Position numbers and translations under genes: made by a program
In this document: piece after piece, positions 48,829 to 57,872 of the stretch
How the letters are laid out: the number at the start of each line of letters is the position of its first letter
Position numbering within the stretch: the stretch's first letter is position 1
The notes under the pieces: generated by a model
What the model was told of the DNA's origin: nothing
Seen by the model: only the letters and a program-made list of their open reading frames with translations
Database searches by the model: none
Source: Butyricicoccus pullicaecorum
GTDB lineage: Bacteria > Bacillota > Clostridia > Oscillospirales > Butyricicoccaceae
Direction: 5' to 3'
DNA length: 64,000 nt
Assembly: GCA_018366195.1 (NCBI GenBank)
Contig: JAGZIN010000003.1
Span: 1-64,000 of the forward strand

Positions 48829-49464
48829 TTAAGAATTTTGTTCTCCTCTTTCCTTGAGAGAAACCCGCTGATAATCGGTAATTCCCTCCGGAATCTGCGC
48901 CAAAATCGCTGATACTGTCTGTTCCTTCTCTATCAGCATTTTCAATTCTGCATCGGTTGCCCCCACAAGCTGCACAAACTGTACCGTTCCATTGGGCGTT
49001 TTGATGGTTCCAAGAGGGTCTTCCATCGTGATAAATCCGGTAATCTGAGACGTTCCATCTGCATCAATACCTGAACTTTGTCCAGTATAGATATATTCTC
49101 CTGGCATAAAAATATCTCCGTTTTCGAATGACATTCGTGCAATCGTCTGCAAGATTCCGCAAATATTTTTTTGCTCTCGCTCCCTTTTGCGAATCCCCTC
49201 CTTTGCCACCTTCATGGTCAGTTCAAAACCAAAGCCACTGTATTCTGGCTGATTCGATTCCTTTTCATACAGTTCTGAGAAACCATAAGTTACAAAATGA
49301 TAAAAGGAGCCGCCATCATAAATGCTGATTCCATCTAATGGGTCGTTGCCGCCCATACGATAAGAAATCATTGGTGCATAATGTACAGGCTCTGTTTGAC
49401 TGGGATACAAGCCTTGAAAAGCTTGCGTAATAGAATCCCAACCGGCTGTGATTGCTGCTTCCAT
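48829..49464 (-). CDS. Suppressor-of-fused (SUFU) domain protein
   Basis: 211 aa. The SUFU pattern is visible: GWDSITQAFQGLYPSQTEPV at the start, DGISIYDGGSFYHFVTYGFS, then SGFGFELTMKVAKEG and MPGEYIYTGQSSGIDADGTS. Bacterial SUFU proteins have unknown roles; some act as immunity proteins of toxin systems. No toxin gene is adjacent here. Single gene with own terminator. Confidence 0.88.
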   Translation of the reverse strand: MEAAITAGWDSITQAFQGLYPSQTEPVHYAPMISYRMGGNDPLDGISIYDGGSFYHFVTYGFSELYEKESNQPEYSGFGFELTMKVAKEGIRKREREQKNICGILQTIARMSFENGDIFMPGEYIYTGQSSGIDADGTSQITGFITMEDPLGTIKTPNGTVQFVQLVGATDAELKMLIEKEQTVSAILAQIPEGITDYQRVSLKERGEQNS

Positions 49465-49488
49465 TGATTTTCCTCCAACATGATATTC

Positions 49489-49947
49489 TCATGTTTTACT
49501 CTTTAATAGGGAATTGAGTTCTTCCAAAAATGTGTTGATATCCTTAAACTGCCGATATACTGAGGCAAAGCGTACATACGCAACTTCGTCCACATTTTTC
49601 AGCTCCTGCATAATCATCTCCCCAATTTTTTGAGAAGAAATCTCACTTTCAAGTGTGCCAAACAGCTTTTGCTCAACAGAATCTACGAGTTGTTCTAAAC
49701 GAGCCTGCGGAACCGGACGCTTTTCACAGGCTTTCATCACACCAGAAAGCAATTTATTTCGGTTATATGGCTCTCGGGTTCCATCGCGCTTAACCAGCAT
49801 CAGCGGCAAACGCTCAACCGTTTCATAGGTTGTAAAGCGCTTGAGGCAGTGAAGGCATTCCCGTCTGCGGCGAATGCTGGTTCCTTCGTCGGTTGGACGC
49901 GAATCGACAACCTTGCTGTCTGGGTAGTTACAGAACGGGCACTTCAT
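49489..49947 (-). CDS. nrdR: Transcriptional repressor NrdR
   Basis: 152 aa, standard length. Zinc ribbon MKCPFCNYPDSKVVDSRPTD with RRRECLHCLKRFTTYE (CxxC pairs), then an ATP-cone (LMLVKRDGTREPYNRNKLLS). Represses ribonucleotide reductase genes through nucleotide-dependent DNA binding. A Leu/Ser-rich end. No nrd genes in this window. Confidence 0.97.
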   Translation of the reverse strand: MKCPFCNYPDSKVVDSRPTDEGTSIRRRRECLHCLKRFTTYETVERLPLMLVKRDGTREPYNRNKLLSGVMKACEKRPVPQARLEQLVDSVEQKLFGTLESEISSQKIGEMIMQELKNVDEVAYVRFASVYRQFKDINTFLEELNSLLKSKT

Positions 49948-50034
49948 AAAAAATCACTCACTTTGCTTTCCATAAAATGATATAAATATCCTCTACTATT
50001 TTATCATATCCATTGCATAGCGCAAGGATATTTT

Positions 50035-50154
50035 TTATAAAATCAGTAAAAAAACGGTATTGGCAGCGAAAAAAATGAATACATACCTTCTCATGCTTTG
50101 AGATGGCTCCTCCGCCCTCTGTATGCCAGATTGCGTCTCTTCCATTTGTGCCAT
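50035..50154 (-). CDS. Possible 39-aa single-pass membrane protein
   Basis: Frame MAQMEETQSGIQRAEEPSQS then MRRYVFIFFAANTVFLLIL: a hydrophilic N-terminus and one membrane helix at the end. No convincing ribosome binding site is present. Lies in the gap between the isomerase-like gene and nrdR. May be a real small protein or chance. Confidence 0.3.
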   Translation of the reverse strand: MAQMEETQSGIQRAEEPSQSMRRYVFIFFAANTVFLLIL

Positions 50155-50197
50155 ATACTCGAACTCTGCGAGTTTGCTTTTGTGTGGTGCGGCTGTG

Positions 50198-50998
50198 TTA
50201 AATCCGGCAGCCCATTTTCTGCTGCAACAAGTCAGCAGCTGTTCGAATCTGCCCGTCCTGACTGAAATTTGAGGAATACACCTCAATCAGCATTTGCTTA
50301 TCATACTGTATTTTTTGCAATGCCTGTGCCAACTGTTCATAATCCATGCAGCCAGAGCCGGGCAAAAGACAGCTATTTTCTTCGTCGTAATCGTTGATAT
50401 GAATGTTGCATAAACGGTTCTGTATCACGTCCAAATAACGAGACCAATGCTGTCCCGCACGGTTTCCCTGCTTAATATCCAAGGTATACCGCAGCTCTGG
50501 AACATTTTGTACAAGCAAGGCAAGATATCTGGGATCTCTGGACTTGCACCATGCAACATTTTCCTGCGCCAGTGTAATGCCGGTCTGCTGTGCCATCTCA
50601 CACAGGGCATGATACACATGGTATGCCCGTTCCATGTGTTCAAACAAGCCCTCCTCTCCCATAAATCGTTCTCCATGGAATGTCATATACTCTGCGCCCA
50701 GATAAGCTGCTGCCTCCATATATCTTTGATACTGTGCAAATCCGTCTTTCGTTCTGCGTGGATAGGCAGAAAACAGCATCATTCCTTCCATCAGTGATGT
50801 ATAGGGATGAATGGAAACGATTCGGATTCCAAGTTGTTCGGTCGTGTTTTTCAAGTGGTTCAAAAACGAAATATCATATTCACTTTCGGTGTTAAAAAAA
50901 ATTTCAATGATACGAAATCCGAGCGCTGCAATCCGTTCCATCGTCTCCTCAATGGGCTGCGGATAAAAGCAGGCTGTCGAAATCCCCAAGCGCATCAA
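50198..50998 (-). CDS. Sugar phosphate isomerase/epimerase family protein
   Basis: 266 aa. Xylose-isomerase-like TIM barrel: MRLGISTACFYPQPIEETME start, RIVSIHPYTSLMEGMMLF, AEYMTFHGERFMGEEG, ITLAQENVAWCKSRDPRYLA (Glu ligand) and YTLDIKQGNRAGQHWSRYL, NIHINDYDEENSCLLPGSG (His/Asp ligands). Metal-dependent isomerase or endonuclease IV-like fold; substrate unknown. Stands alone between secF terminator and nrdR. Confidence 0.85.
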   Translation of the reverse strand: MMRLGISTACFYPQPIEETMERIAALGFRIIEIFFNTESEYDISFLNHLKNTTEQLGIRIVSIHPYTSLMEGMMLFSAYPRRTKDGFAQYQRYMEAAAYLGAEYMTFHGERFMGEEGLFEHMERAYHVYHALCEMAQQTGITLAQENVAWCKSRDPRYLALLVQNVPELRYTLDIKQGNRAGQHWSRYLDVIQNRLCNIHINDYDEENSCLLPGSGCMDYEQLAQALQKIQYDKQMLIEVYSSNFSQDGQIRTAADLLQQKMGCRI

Positions 50999-51038
50999 GC
51001 TTCACTCCTTTTATTCAATTTCTTCTATCAAAAGTAAC

Positions 51039-51067
51039 AAAAGTCAGGACAAATGCCTGACTTTTGC
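51039..51067 (-). terminator. Terminator of secDF operon
   Basis: AAAAGTCAGG, loop ACAAATG, CCTGACTTTT, 30 bases after the secF stop. Confidence 0.9.
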
Positions 51068-51095
51068 TTTTATACCATGCATACGGTCAAGCATC

Positions 51096-52010
51096 TTATG
51101 CGTGATGACGCTTTCTCAGATGCTTTCTAAAGAATGCCCACAGGGAGCTGGACAGGAAAATGGAGGAGTACGCACCCGAGACAATACCAATCAGCAGCGG
51201 CAGGGTAAAGTCACGCAAGGACGGTACCCCCAAAAGAAATACCATGCCAATGGTAAACAGGGTGGTCAGTGTGGTATTGACGGTACGCCCCATCGTTTGC
51301 CAAATCGAGCGGTCTGCAATCGACTCAAAGCTTTCCTTACGCGCTGTGCGCAGATTTTCTCGAATACGGTCAAATACGATAATGGATGCGTTAATCGAGT
51401 AGCCCAAAATGGTGAGTGCACACGCAATAAAATTCTGGTTAAACGGAAGCTGGAACAGCACATAAACCGAAAGCATCACAAGCAGGTCATGAATCAAACA
51501 GAGAACCGCCGCGAGACCAGAAGTAAACTCAAACCGGAACGAGATATAAACAAGCATCAAAATGACTGCAATGACAGCAGACAAAAGCGCCGCCTTTTTC
51601 AGGTCATCACCAACTGTCTTTCCAACATCTTCATTGGAAATCAGGTCATCATCGGTCAGCTTGTACTTTTCCTGCATCGCCTTGATAACAGATGCACGCT
51701 GCTCACTGGTCAGGCTGGTCGAGCGGATAATTACAGTATCACCCTTATCGCCCGTTATCTGTGGTGCATTCGGGGTCACTCCCGTAGTATCTTTTACCAG
51801 TGTCTGAATTTCATTCAATACCTTTGCATCAAGCTTTGTATTCGGCATACGGAATTCCATCTGCGTGCCGCCAGCAAAGTCAATATCAAAATTATAAAGA
51901 TTCACGCCAAACGGCAGCGCCAGCAGGCTTACAAGACCTGTAATGCACAGCAGAATCGAAATGACTGCGAAAATCTTAAAATGCTTTACAATCGAAAATT
52001 GATTTTTCAT
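51096..52010 (-). CDS. secF: Protein translocase subunit SecF
   Basis: 304 aa. FDIDFAGGTQMEFRMPNTKL (the SecF FAGGT motif), six membrane segments in the C-terminal two thirds (AALLSAVIAVILMLVYISFR; CLIHDLLVMLSVYVLFQLPF) and SINASIIVFDRIRENLRTAR. Uses ion flow to support protein export after SecA. Start ATG 52010 with GAGGAGG; the in-frame upstream extension overlaps secD and is rejected. Confidence 0.96.
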   Translation of the reverse strand: MKNQFSIVKHFKIFAVISILLCITGLVSLLALPFGVNLYNFDIDFAGGTQMEFRMPNTKLDAKVLNEIQTLVKDTTGVTPNAPQITGDKGDTVIIRSTSLTSEQRASVIKAMQEKYKLTDDDLISNEDVGKTVGDDLKKAALLSAVIAVILMLVYISFRFEFTSGLAAVLCLIHDLLVMLSVYVLFQLPFNQNFIACALTILGYSINASIIVFDRIRENLRTARKESFESIADRSIWQTMGRTVNTTLTTLFTIGMVFLLGVPSLRDFTLPLLIGIVSGAYSSIFLSSSLWAFFRKHLRKRHHA

Positions 52011-52026
52011 TCCAATTCCTCCTCTC

Positions 52027-53361
52027 TTACGCGCCGTAAACCTTTGCGTTGCGAATCTTAAAATCAACCATACGGTTGAGCAGGAAATGTGTCAGTGTCA
52101 ATGCAGTAAACATAGACAAAATAACACCCAGTCCCAACGTTGTCGCAAACCCAACAATTGTGCCTGTTCCCAGGAAATAAAGTACGCCTGCTGCAATCAA
52201 GGTGGTGACATTCGAGTCCAGAATGGCAGTAAATGCACGCTTAAATCCAGAATCAATTGCCGCCTTTACAGTCTTTCCTGCGCGCAGTTCTTCCTTGATG
52301 CGCTCAAAAATAATCACGTTGGCATCGACCGCCATACCAATCGACAGAATGATACCTGCAATGCCCGGCAGAGACAAATTGACATGCAGCAGCCCCAGCA
52401 CAATCAGTTCCAGCGTGCAGTAGAACGCCAGCGCGATGCAGGCAATAAAGCCCGGCAAACGATAAACCAAAATCATAAAGAGGCATACCAGCGCAATTCC
52501 GATTGCAGCTGCATATACGCTGGTCTTGAGCGCATTCGCACCAAGCTGCGGTCCCACCGAGCGAAGCTCTACCTGCTTGAGAGAGAATGGAAGCTGTCCT
52601 ACATTGATGAGGTTTGCAAGCTCGCGTGCAGACTCCTCCGTAAAGTTTCCGTTAATGGAACAGGTTGAGCTGTTGATTGCCTCACTAACACCCGGAGCGA
52701 AAACAACCTCCTCGTCGAGGACGATTGCCAGTCTATTCTGACCGCTTGCAGGGTCCATCTGGGAAATCGCACTGGTTGCTTCATAGAACTTCTGAACTGC
52801 ATCTGACTTAAATTCCAGAGCCACATACCACTCACTAACAACGGAGCTTGCCGAAGCACTGCCAAAGACAGCGGTTGCTTTCTTCACATCAGAGCCAGTC
52901 AGCCATTCCTTTCCAGTCATATCAACAAAGGTCAGCTTTGCTGTCTTGCCAAGCATCTGTACGGCATCTTCTGGATTTTTGATGTTTGGAATTTCGACCA
53001 GCAGACGATTATTTCCTTGAATGGACACATTTGCCTCTGTGTATCCTTCTGCGGTCAAACGACTGCGCAGCAGGCTCTGTGCCGTTGTCATATCATCTGA
53101 TAAATTCTTCTCGTCGTAATTTTCTGGTAAAATAGCTTCGAATGTAATCGAAGAACCACCAACCAAATCCAGACCGCGGCGAATTCCGTTCGTCGCATCA
53201 TGGATACTTGGAATAATTACCTTTGCATTTGCAGCGTCCTCTGCCGACATATTAACCGGCGTTACGAAGCCGCCCGGAATGGTAAATCCGGTAATCACTG
53301 CTGCTGCCATGACGCCAATCACAAGCAGAACAGCAATGAAAGAGAAAATGCTCTTTTTCAC
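52027..53361 (-). CDS. secD: Protein translocase subunit SecD
   Basis: 444 aa. GLDLVGGSSITFEAILPENY (SecD GLDLxGG motif), first periplasmic-type P1 domain, then six membrane helices with ALKTSVYAAAIGIALVCLFM and GMAVDANVIIFERIKEELRA. Separate SecD and SecF, as in most Clostridia. First gene of the pair. Confidence 0.97.
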   Translation of the reverse strand: MKKSIFSFIAVLLVIGVMAAAVITGFTIPGGFVTPVNMSAEDAANAKVIIPSIHDATNGIRRGLDLVGGSSITFEAILPENYDEKNLSDDMTTAQSLLRSRLTAEGYTEANVSIQGNNRLLVEIPNIKNPEDAVQMLGKTAKLTFVDMTGKEWLTGSDVKKATAVFGSASASSVVSEWYVALEFKSDAVQKFYEATSAISQMDPASGQNRLAIVLDEEVVFAPGVSEAINSSTCSINGNFTEESARELANLINVGQLPFSLKQVELRSVGPQLGANALKTSVYAAAIGIALVCLFMILVYRLPGFIACIALAFYCTLELIVLGLLHVNLSLPGIAGIILSIGMAVDANVIIFERIKEELRAGKTVKAAIDSGFKRAFTAILDSNVTTLIAAGVLYFLGTGTIVGFATTLGLGVILSMFTALTLTHFLLNRMVDFKIRNAKVYGA

Positions 53362-53439
53362 GTTTCTAACCTCCTAAGACTTTGATACACATAAGGTGTA
53401 TTATAGCGCTTCGTGCGAAAAAAGTCAAAACACTTCTGC

Positions 53440-54870
53440 TTACAGGTTGATTTCTACCGTCATATCAGAATCTTCGAGGTACGGAGCGATGCGCGGCTTG
53501 ACCTCGTCCTTCAGGAACTCCTCTACCTGCTCCGGACAGCGTCCGATATAACGCGCTGGGTCCAGCTCTGCGATAATCTCCTCACGGGTCAATCCAAACA
53601 TCGAATCTGCTGCAATGCGGTCAATCAGGTCATTTTCCAGACCTTCTTCCTTAATCCGCTTGCCTGCTGCCATAGAATGGGTACGAATCTGCTCGTGCAG
53701 TTCCTGCCGGTTGCCGCCGCGCTTTACCGCACTCATCATAATATTTTCAGTTGCCATAAACGGCAGCTCACTCATCACGCGCTGATGGATTACCTTGGGA
53801 TATACCACCAGACCAGATACCACATTTATCATAATATTGAGGATTGCATCTACCGCAAGAAATGCTTCCGGAATCGAGATGCGCTTATTTGCCGAATCGT
53901 CCAGCGTGCGCTCAAACCACTGATTGTAGGCAGTGAATGCCGGATTCAAGCTGTCACAGATGACATACCGTGCGAGTGCGCAAATACGCTCGGAACGCAT
54001 TGGATTGCGCTTATACGGCATGGCAGAAGAACCAATCTGGTGTGCCTCAAATGGCTCCTCGATTTCTTTCAGATGTTGCAGCAAACGTAAATCGGTCGCA
54101 AACTTACCCGCAGACTGTGCAATGCCTGAAAGGGTTGCCAAAATCTGTGCATCAATTTTACGGGAGTAAGTCTGTCCGGATACCGGTGTAACCCCTGTAA
54201 AGCCAAAATCATGCGCAATCATCTGCTCCATCTGTTTGATTTTCTCCCCATCGCCATCAAACAACTCAACAAAGGAAGCCTGTGTGCCAGTGGTACCCTT
54301 GGAACCCAGCATACGCAGATTTTCCAGACGGAAATTGATTTCGTCCAAATCCATGAGCAGCTCATTCATCCAAAGCGTTGCACGCTTGCCAACGGTGGTA
54401 AGCTGTGCCGGCTGAAAATGGGTAAATCCCAAGGTCGGCTGTGCCTTATGCTCCTGCGCGAAGCCAGAGAGCTTATCGAGAACAGCAACCAGCTTTTTTC
54501 GAACGAGCAGCAGTCCTTCTCGCAGCTGAATGATATCCGTATTATCGCCAACATAAGCACTGGTTGCACCGAGATGGATAATACCTGCTGCCTTGGGGGC
54601 AACCTGACCAAACGCATAAACATGACTCATGACATCATGACGTACTTCTTTTTCCCGTGCTCTGGCAACTTCGTAATCAATATTATCCAGATTTGCCTCC
54701 ATCTCATCAATTTGCTCCTGTGTGATAGGGAGACCAAGCACTTTTTCTGCCTTTGCCAGAGAAATCCACAAGCGTCTCCAAGTGGAAAACTTCATATCCG
54801 GAGAAAAAACATACAGCATTTCCTTAGAAGCATAACGTGCCGAAAACGGACTTTCATAAACAGCGCTCAA
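53440..54870 (-). CDS. purB: Adenylosuccinate lyase
   Basis: 476 aa. YASKEMLYVFSPDMKFSTWR start, HLGATSAYVGDNTDIIQLRE, LGFTHFQPAQLTTVGKRATL and the fumarase/lyase signature SSAMPYKRNPMRSERICALA. Acts twice in purine synthesis (SAICAR and adenylosuccinate cleavage). No other pur genes are near. Encoded downstream of the aminotransferase but separated by a terminator. Confidence 0.97.
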   Translation of the reverse strand: MSAVYESPFSARYASKEMLYVFSPDMKFSTWRRLWISLAKAEKVLGLPITQEQIDEMEANLDNIDYEVARAREKEVRHDVMSHVYAFGQVAPKAAGIIHLGATSAYVGDNTDIIQLREGLLLVRKKLVAVLDKLSGFAQEHKAQPTLGFTHFQPAQLTTVGKRATLWMNELLMDLDEINFRLENLRMLGSKGTTGTQASFVELFDGDGEKIKQMEQMIAHDFGFTGVTPVSGQTYSRKIDAQILATLSGIAQSAGKFATDLRLLQHLKEIEEPFEAHQIGSSAMPYKRNPMRSERICALARYVICDSLNPAFTAYNQWFERTLDDSANKRISIPEAFLAVDAILNIMINVVSGLVVYPKVIHQRVMSELPFMATENIMMSAVKRGGNRQELHEQIRTHSMAAGKRIKEEGLENDLIDRIAADSMFGLTREEIIAELDPARYIGRCPEQVEEFLKDEVKPRIAPYLEDSDMTVEINL

Positions 54871-54916
54871 TGTCAGACATTCCTTTCAAAATAAAAAATT
54901 CAAGGTAATAAAAAAT

Positions 54917-54947
54917 AAAAAGACGGACATAAACGTCCGTCTTTATT
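54917..54947 (-). terminator. Terminator of the class I aminotransferase gene
   Basis: AAAGACGGAC, loop ATAAAC, GTCCGTCTTT with A/T tails on both sides. Confidence 0.92.
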
Positions 54948-54998
54948 TTAACAGTTTTTGCGTATCTCTGCAAGAAAAAATGCAGCTGTATGGCAATT

Positions 54999-56204
54999 TT
55001 AGGCATTTTTAATAAACGCTTGCAGACGATCCAAACCCTTATCTATTTCTTGCATAGAGGTCGCATAGCTCCAGCGGATAAAGCCGGGTGCCGCAAATGC
55101 AGAGCATGGAACGGTTGCAACCAGTCCCTTCTCCAAGAAAAGCTGTGCAAAATCGTCATCACAGGTAATCTTGCGTCCATACATCTCCTTGCCAAGAAAC
55201 GATTCCATATTCATCATGACATAAAATGCGCCCTGTGGCTTGATGCAGGACACACCTTCAATTTCGTTCATACGGGTCACGAGATGGTCGCGGCGCGCCT
55301 GAAACGCCTTACGCATCTCTGCGATATCCTCCTGCGGACCGTTGAGTGCCTCAATTGCGGCATATTGTGAAACCGTGCTGGGTGCAGAGGTCGAATGGCT
55401 CACATAGTTTGACATCGCCTTGATAATTTCTGCTTCTGCTGCTGCATAGCCAATCCGCCAGCCCGTCATTGCATAGGACTTGGACACTCCATTGATTACG
55501 ATACAGTGTCGCTTGATTTCCTCACCCAGAGAAGCAATCGAATGATATTCCAGATTGTCATATACCAGATTGCTGTAAATATCATCTGCTATCACATAGA
55601 TATGATGCTTGACACAGACCTCTGCAATCGCCTCAAGCTCTGCCTTGGTATAGACCATGCCGGTCGGATTAGATGGCGAGTTGAGCATAAACACCTTCGT
55701 CTTTGGTGTGATTGCGTCCTCCAGCTGTTGTGCAGTAATTTTGAAATGCGCTTCTTCTCCCGCCGCAACGATGACAGGCGCAGCTCCTGCCTGCCGCACC
55801 ATTTCACTGTAAGATACCCAGTATGGCGCTGCAATGACAACCTCATCTCCCGGGTCACAGAGCACCATCAAGGCAATGTAAATGGCGTGCTTTGCGCCAG
55901 ATGCCACGCAAATCTGCTCGGGTCGATAAGACAGTCCATTGTCCTCCAGCAATCGATGACAAGCAGCTTTTTTGAGGTCAAGCAGCCCTGCAGCTGGCGT
56001 ATACTTGGTGCGGTTGTTTTCAATCGCCATAATGCCGGCTTGCTTGATATGCTCCGGTGTGGGAAAGTCTGGTTCTCCCGCACCAAACCCTACTACATCA
56101 ATCCCGTTTGCCTTCATATCCTTAAACATGGAATCAATCACCAGTGTTGTAGATGCCTGAATTTGCGATGCAATCTTGGAAATCGGCTTAAGCCCCTGAA
56201 CCAT
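54999..56204 (-). CDS. Pyridoxal phosphate aminotransferase, class I (aspartate type)
   Basis: 401 aa. GFGAGEPDFPTPEHIKQAGI, LLDLKKAACHRLLEDNGLSY, NSPSNPTGMVYTKAELEAIA, then the PLP Lys in VINGVSKSYAMTGWRIGYAA and SAPSTVSQYAAIEALNGP. Bacillus/Thermus-type AspC (Ib group). Converts aspartate and 2-oxoglutarate, likely with broader specificity. Start at ATG 56204 with AAGGAGG; the upstream 38 codons have no support. Confidence 0.93.
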   Translation of the reverse strand: MVQGLKPISKIASQIQASTTLVIDSMFKDMKANGIDVVGFGAGEPDFPTPEHIKQAGIMAIENNRTKYTPAAGLLDLKKAACHRLLEDNGLSYRPEQICVASGAKHAIYIALMVLCDPGDEVVIAAPYWVSYSEMVRQAGAAPVIVAAGEEAHFKITAQQLEDAITPKTKVFMLNSPSNPTGMVYTKAELEAIAEVCVKHHIYVIADDIYSNLVYDNLEYHSIASLGEEIKRHCIVINGVSKSYAMTGWRIGYAAAEAEIIKAMSNYVSHSTSAPSTVSQYAAIEALNGPQEDIAEMRKAFQARRDHLVTRMNEIEGVSCIKPQGAFYVMMNMESFLGKEMYGRKITCDDDFAQLFLEKGLVATVPCSAFAAPGFIRWSYATSMQEIDKGLDRLQAFIKNA

Positions 56205-56298
56205 ATTTTTTGACCTCCTTAGCGTGTTATCTCTATTATACGGCAAGCCTCGCATTTTTGCAAGATAGCAATTCAAAAGCTGCATGATATCAGAAATA

Positions 56299-56341
56299 AA
56301 AAATCGCCCGCACCCCAAAACAGGGCAGAGCGATTTTTATA
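56299..56341 (-). terminator. Terminator of the fmt-thiN operon
   Basis: AAAAATCGC ... GCGATTTTT with a weaker inner CCC/GGG pair; located right after the thiN stop. Confidence 0.85.
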
Positions 56342-56351
56342 CATATAGATT

Positions 56352-57005
56352 TTACTTATCTTTTGCACAGATAAGCAAGGCGTATCCGGATTCTATCCGA
56401 ACGATTGCCTCATTTGCAGTCACTTCATTGGAAACGGTGTACATCTGGCATCGCTCCACAGTCGCATGCTGTACCGGATACTTTGCACCAGAAATACACA
56501 ATCCTTGCAGCTGTCTGTCGAGCGGAATAATAGAAAAGTAGCGATATGCACCAGTTTTTGGAACACAGACATCGACGCCCGGTGCAAGAAACTGCACCAG
56601 ATTCTGCCCGTCCAGTATTGTACACTCACATTGATGGGCAGCTGCATACTCGCAGAGCGAAAGATTCGCAAGCAGATGATCCAGCCGCCCGCCCGTAGCG
56701 CACGCAATCCAAACCCTTGTGCAGCCCCGTTCCATGACCACCTGTAAGGCATGCATGGTGTCTGTATCATCTTTCTCTGGAATCAGCCGAATAATTTCGC
56801 AATCATAATCGGGCACAAAACCAGAATCAAAATCTCCGACGAGCAAATCAGGGGACACTCCAAGCGCTGGCAGATGCCGCATTCCTGCATCAGCACAGAC
56901 GATACGCACAGGAGAATGTTCTTCCAAAAACTGTTTTACATATAAAATATCAGAATCCGGTGCGCCGGATAAAATCAGCGCTTCGCTTCCTTGCCAAGTT
57001 TCCAT
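56352..57005 (-). CDS. thiN: Thiamine pyrophosphokinase
   Basis: 217 aa. ILSGAPDSDILYVKQFLEEH start, VCADAGMRHLPALGVSPDLL, VGDFDSGF (metal site) and PEKDDTDTMHALQVVMERGC, then TGGRLDHLLANLSLCEYAA. Makes thiamine diphosphate from thiamine and ATP. Starts within the last codons of rsgA (31-base overlap). Last gene of the operon. Confidence 0.93.
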   Translation of the reverse strand: METWQGSEALILSGAPDSDILYVKQFLEEHSPVRIVCADAGMRHLPALGVSPDLLVGDFDSGFVPDYDCEIIRLIPEKDDTDTMHALQVVMERGCTRVWIACATGGRLDHLLANLSLCEYAAAHQCECTILDGQNLVQFLAPGVDVCVPKTGAYRYFSIIPLDRQLQGLCISGAKYPVQHATVERCQMYTVSNEVTANEAIVRIESGYALLICAKDK

Positions 57006-57868
57006 TCCTTCAAATCCTTTACACTTTCATAGAGCTTTACATAGCTGTCATGACGGGAAACCGCTATCTTACCCGCCTGTACCGCAGCGATAACTGCACA
57101 ATCCTTTTCCTTTACATGAGCGCAGCCAGTAAAGCGGCACTGTCCCAGATAAGGTGCAAACTCACGGAAGGTATATTGCAGCGCATCTGCCAATACAAGA
57201 TCCATCTGCTCCGTATCAAATGAAGAAAATCCCGGGGTGTCTGCAATGTATCCACCGCCCTCGCAGGGAACCAGCTCCACATGCCGCGTTGTATGCTTGC
57301 CGCGTCCAATTCGTTCGGAAATGCCTCCGGTCTGTGCAGCAAATTCCGGAACCAGTTGATTGAGCAGACTGGATTTTCCAACGCCGGAATTGCCCGCAAA
57401 TGCAGCTGCTTTGCCAGATAAAAACTGCCGCACGGCATCAACCCCCTCACCGGTCACAGTACTGACCCGAAATACAGGAATCCCTGCATTTTGATAAATC
57501 GCATACAGCGTATCATTGGGGTTCAAATCCGTTTTGTTGAGAATCACGCATGGCTCTATATTCTTATTCTCTGCAATCGCAATGACCTTATCAATCAAAA
57601 AAGAATCGGTTTTCGGCTGCGCCTCAGTTGCCACAACAACCACCAAATCCAAATTTGCAACCGCAGGACGAATCAGACTGTTCTGCCGTTCAAAAATTTC
57701 CAGCAGATATCCGGTGCCATCTGACTGCTTCTCCAGCTCTACCAAATCTCCTACAACCGGTTTGCCCACCGTTTTCCGAAATTTTCCACGTGCCTTACAG
57801 CTTACCATGCCGTCCGGAGTATCTACATAGTAGAACCCTCCAATGCCCTTTAGAATACGTCCCTTCAT
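56975..57868 (-). CDS. rsgA: Small ribosomal subunit biogenesis GTPase RsgA
   Basis: 297 aa. N-terminal OB fold (MKGRILKGIGGFYYVDTPDG), circularly permuted GTPase with G4 ILNKTDLNPNDTL before G1 FAGNSGVGKSSLLNQLVPEF and G3 IADTPGFSSFD, and the C-terminal zinc site CRFTGCAHVKEKDC. Assists late 30S maturation. ATG 57868 chosen because family members start here. Overlaps the prkC stop region by spacing of five bases. Confidence 0.96.
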   Translation of the reverse strand: MKGRILKGIGGFYYVDTPDGMVSCKARGKFRKTVGKPVVGDLVELEKQSDGTGYLLEIFERQNSLIRPAVANLDLVVVVATEAQPKTDSFLIDKVIAIAENKNIEPCVILNKTDLNPNDTLYAIYQNAGIPVFRVSTVTGEGVDAVRQFLSGKAAAFAGNSGVGKSSLLNQLVPEFAAQTGGISERIGRGKHTTRHVELVPCEGGGYIADTPGFSSFDTEQMDLVLADALQYTFREFAPYLGQCRFTGCAHVKEKDCAVIAAVQAGKIAVSRHDSYVKLYESVKDLKEWKLGKEAKR

Positions 57869-57872
57869 GGCA

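Noticed and set aside
51102..52061. Long rightward frame opposite secF
   Set aside because: Antisense shadow of a clear secF gene, rich in Cys/Arg/Asn with no family likeness.
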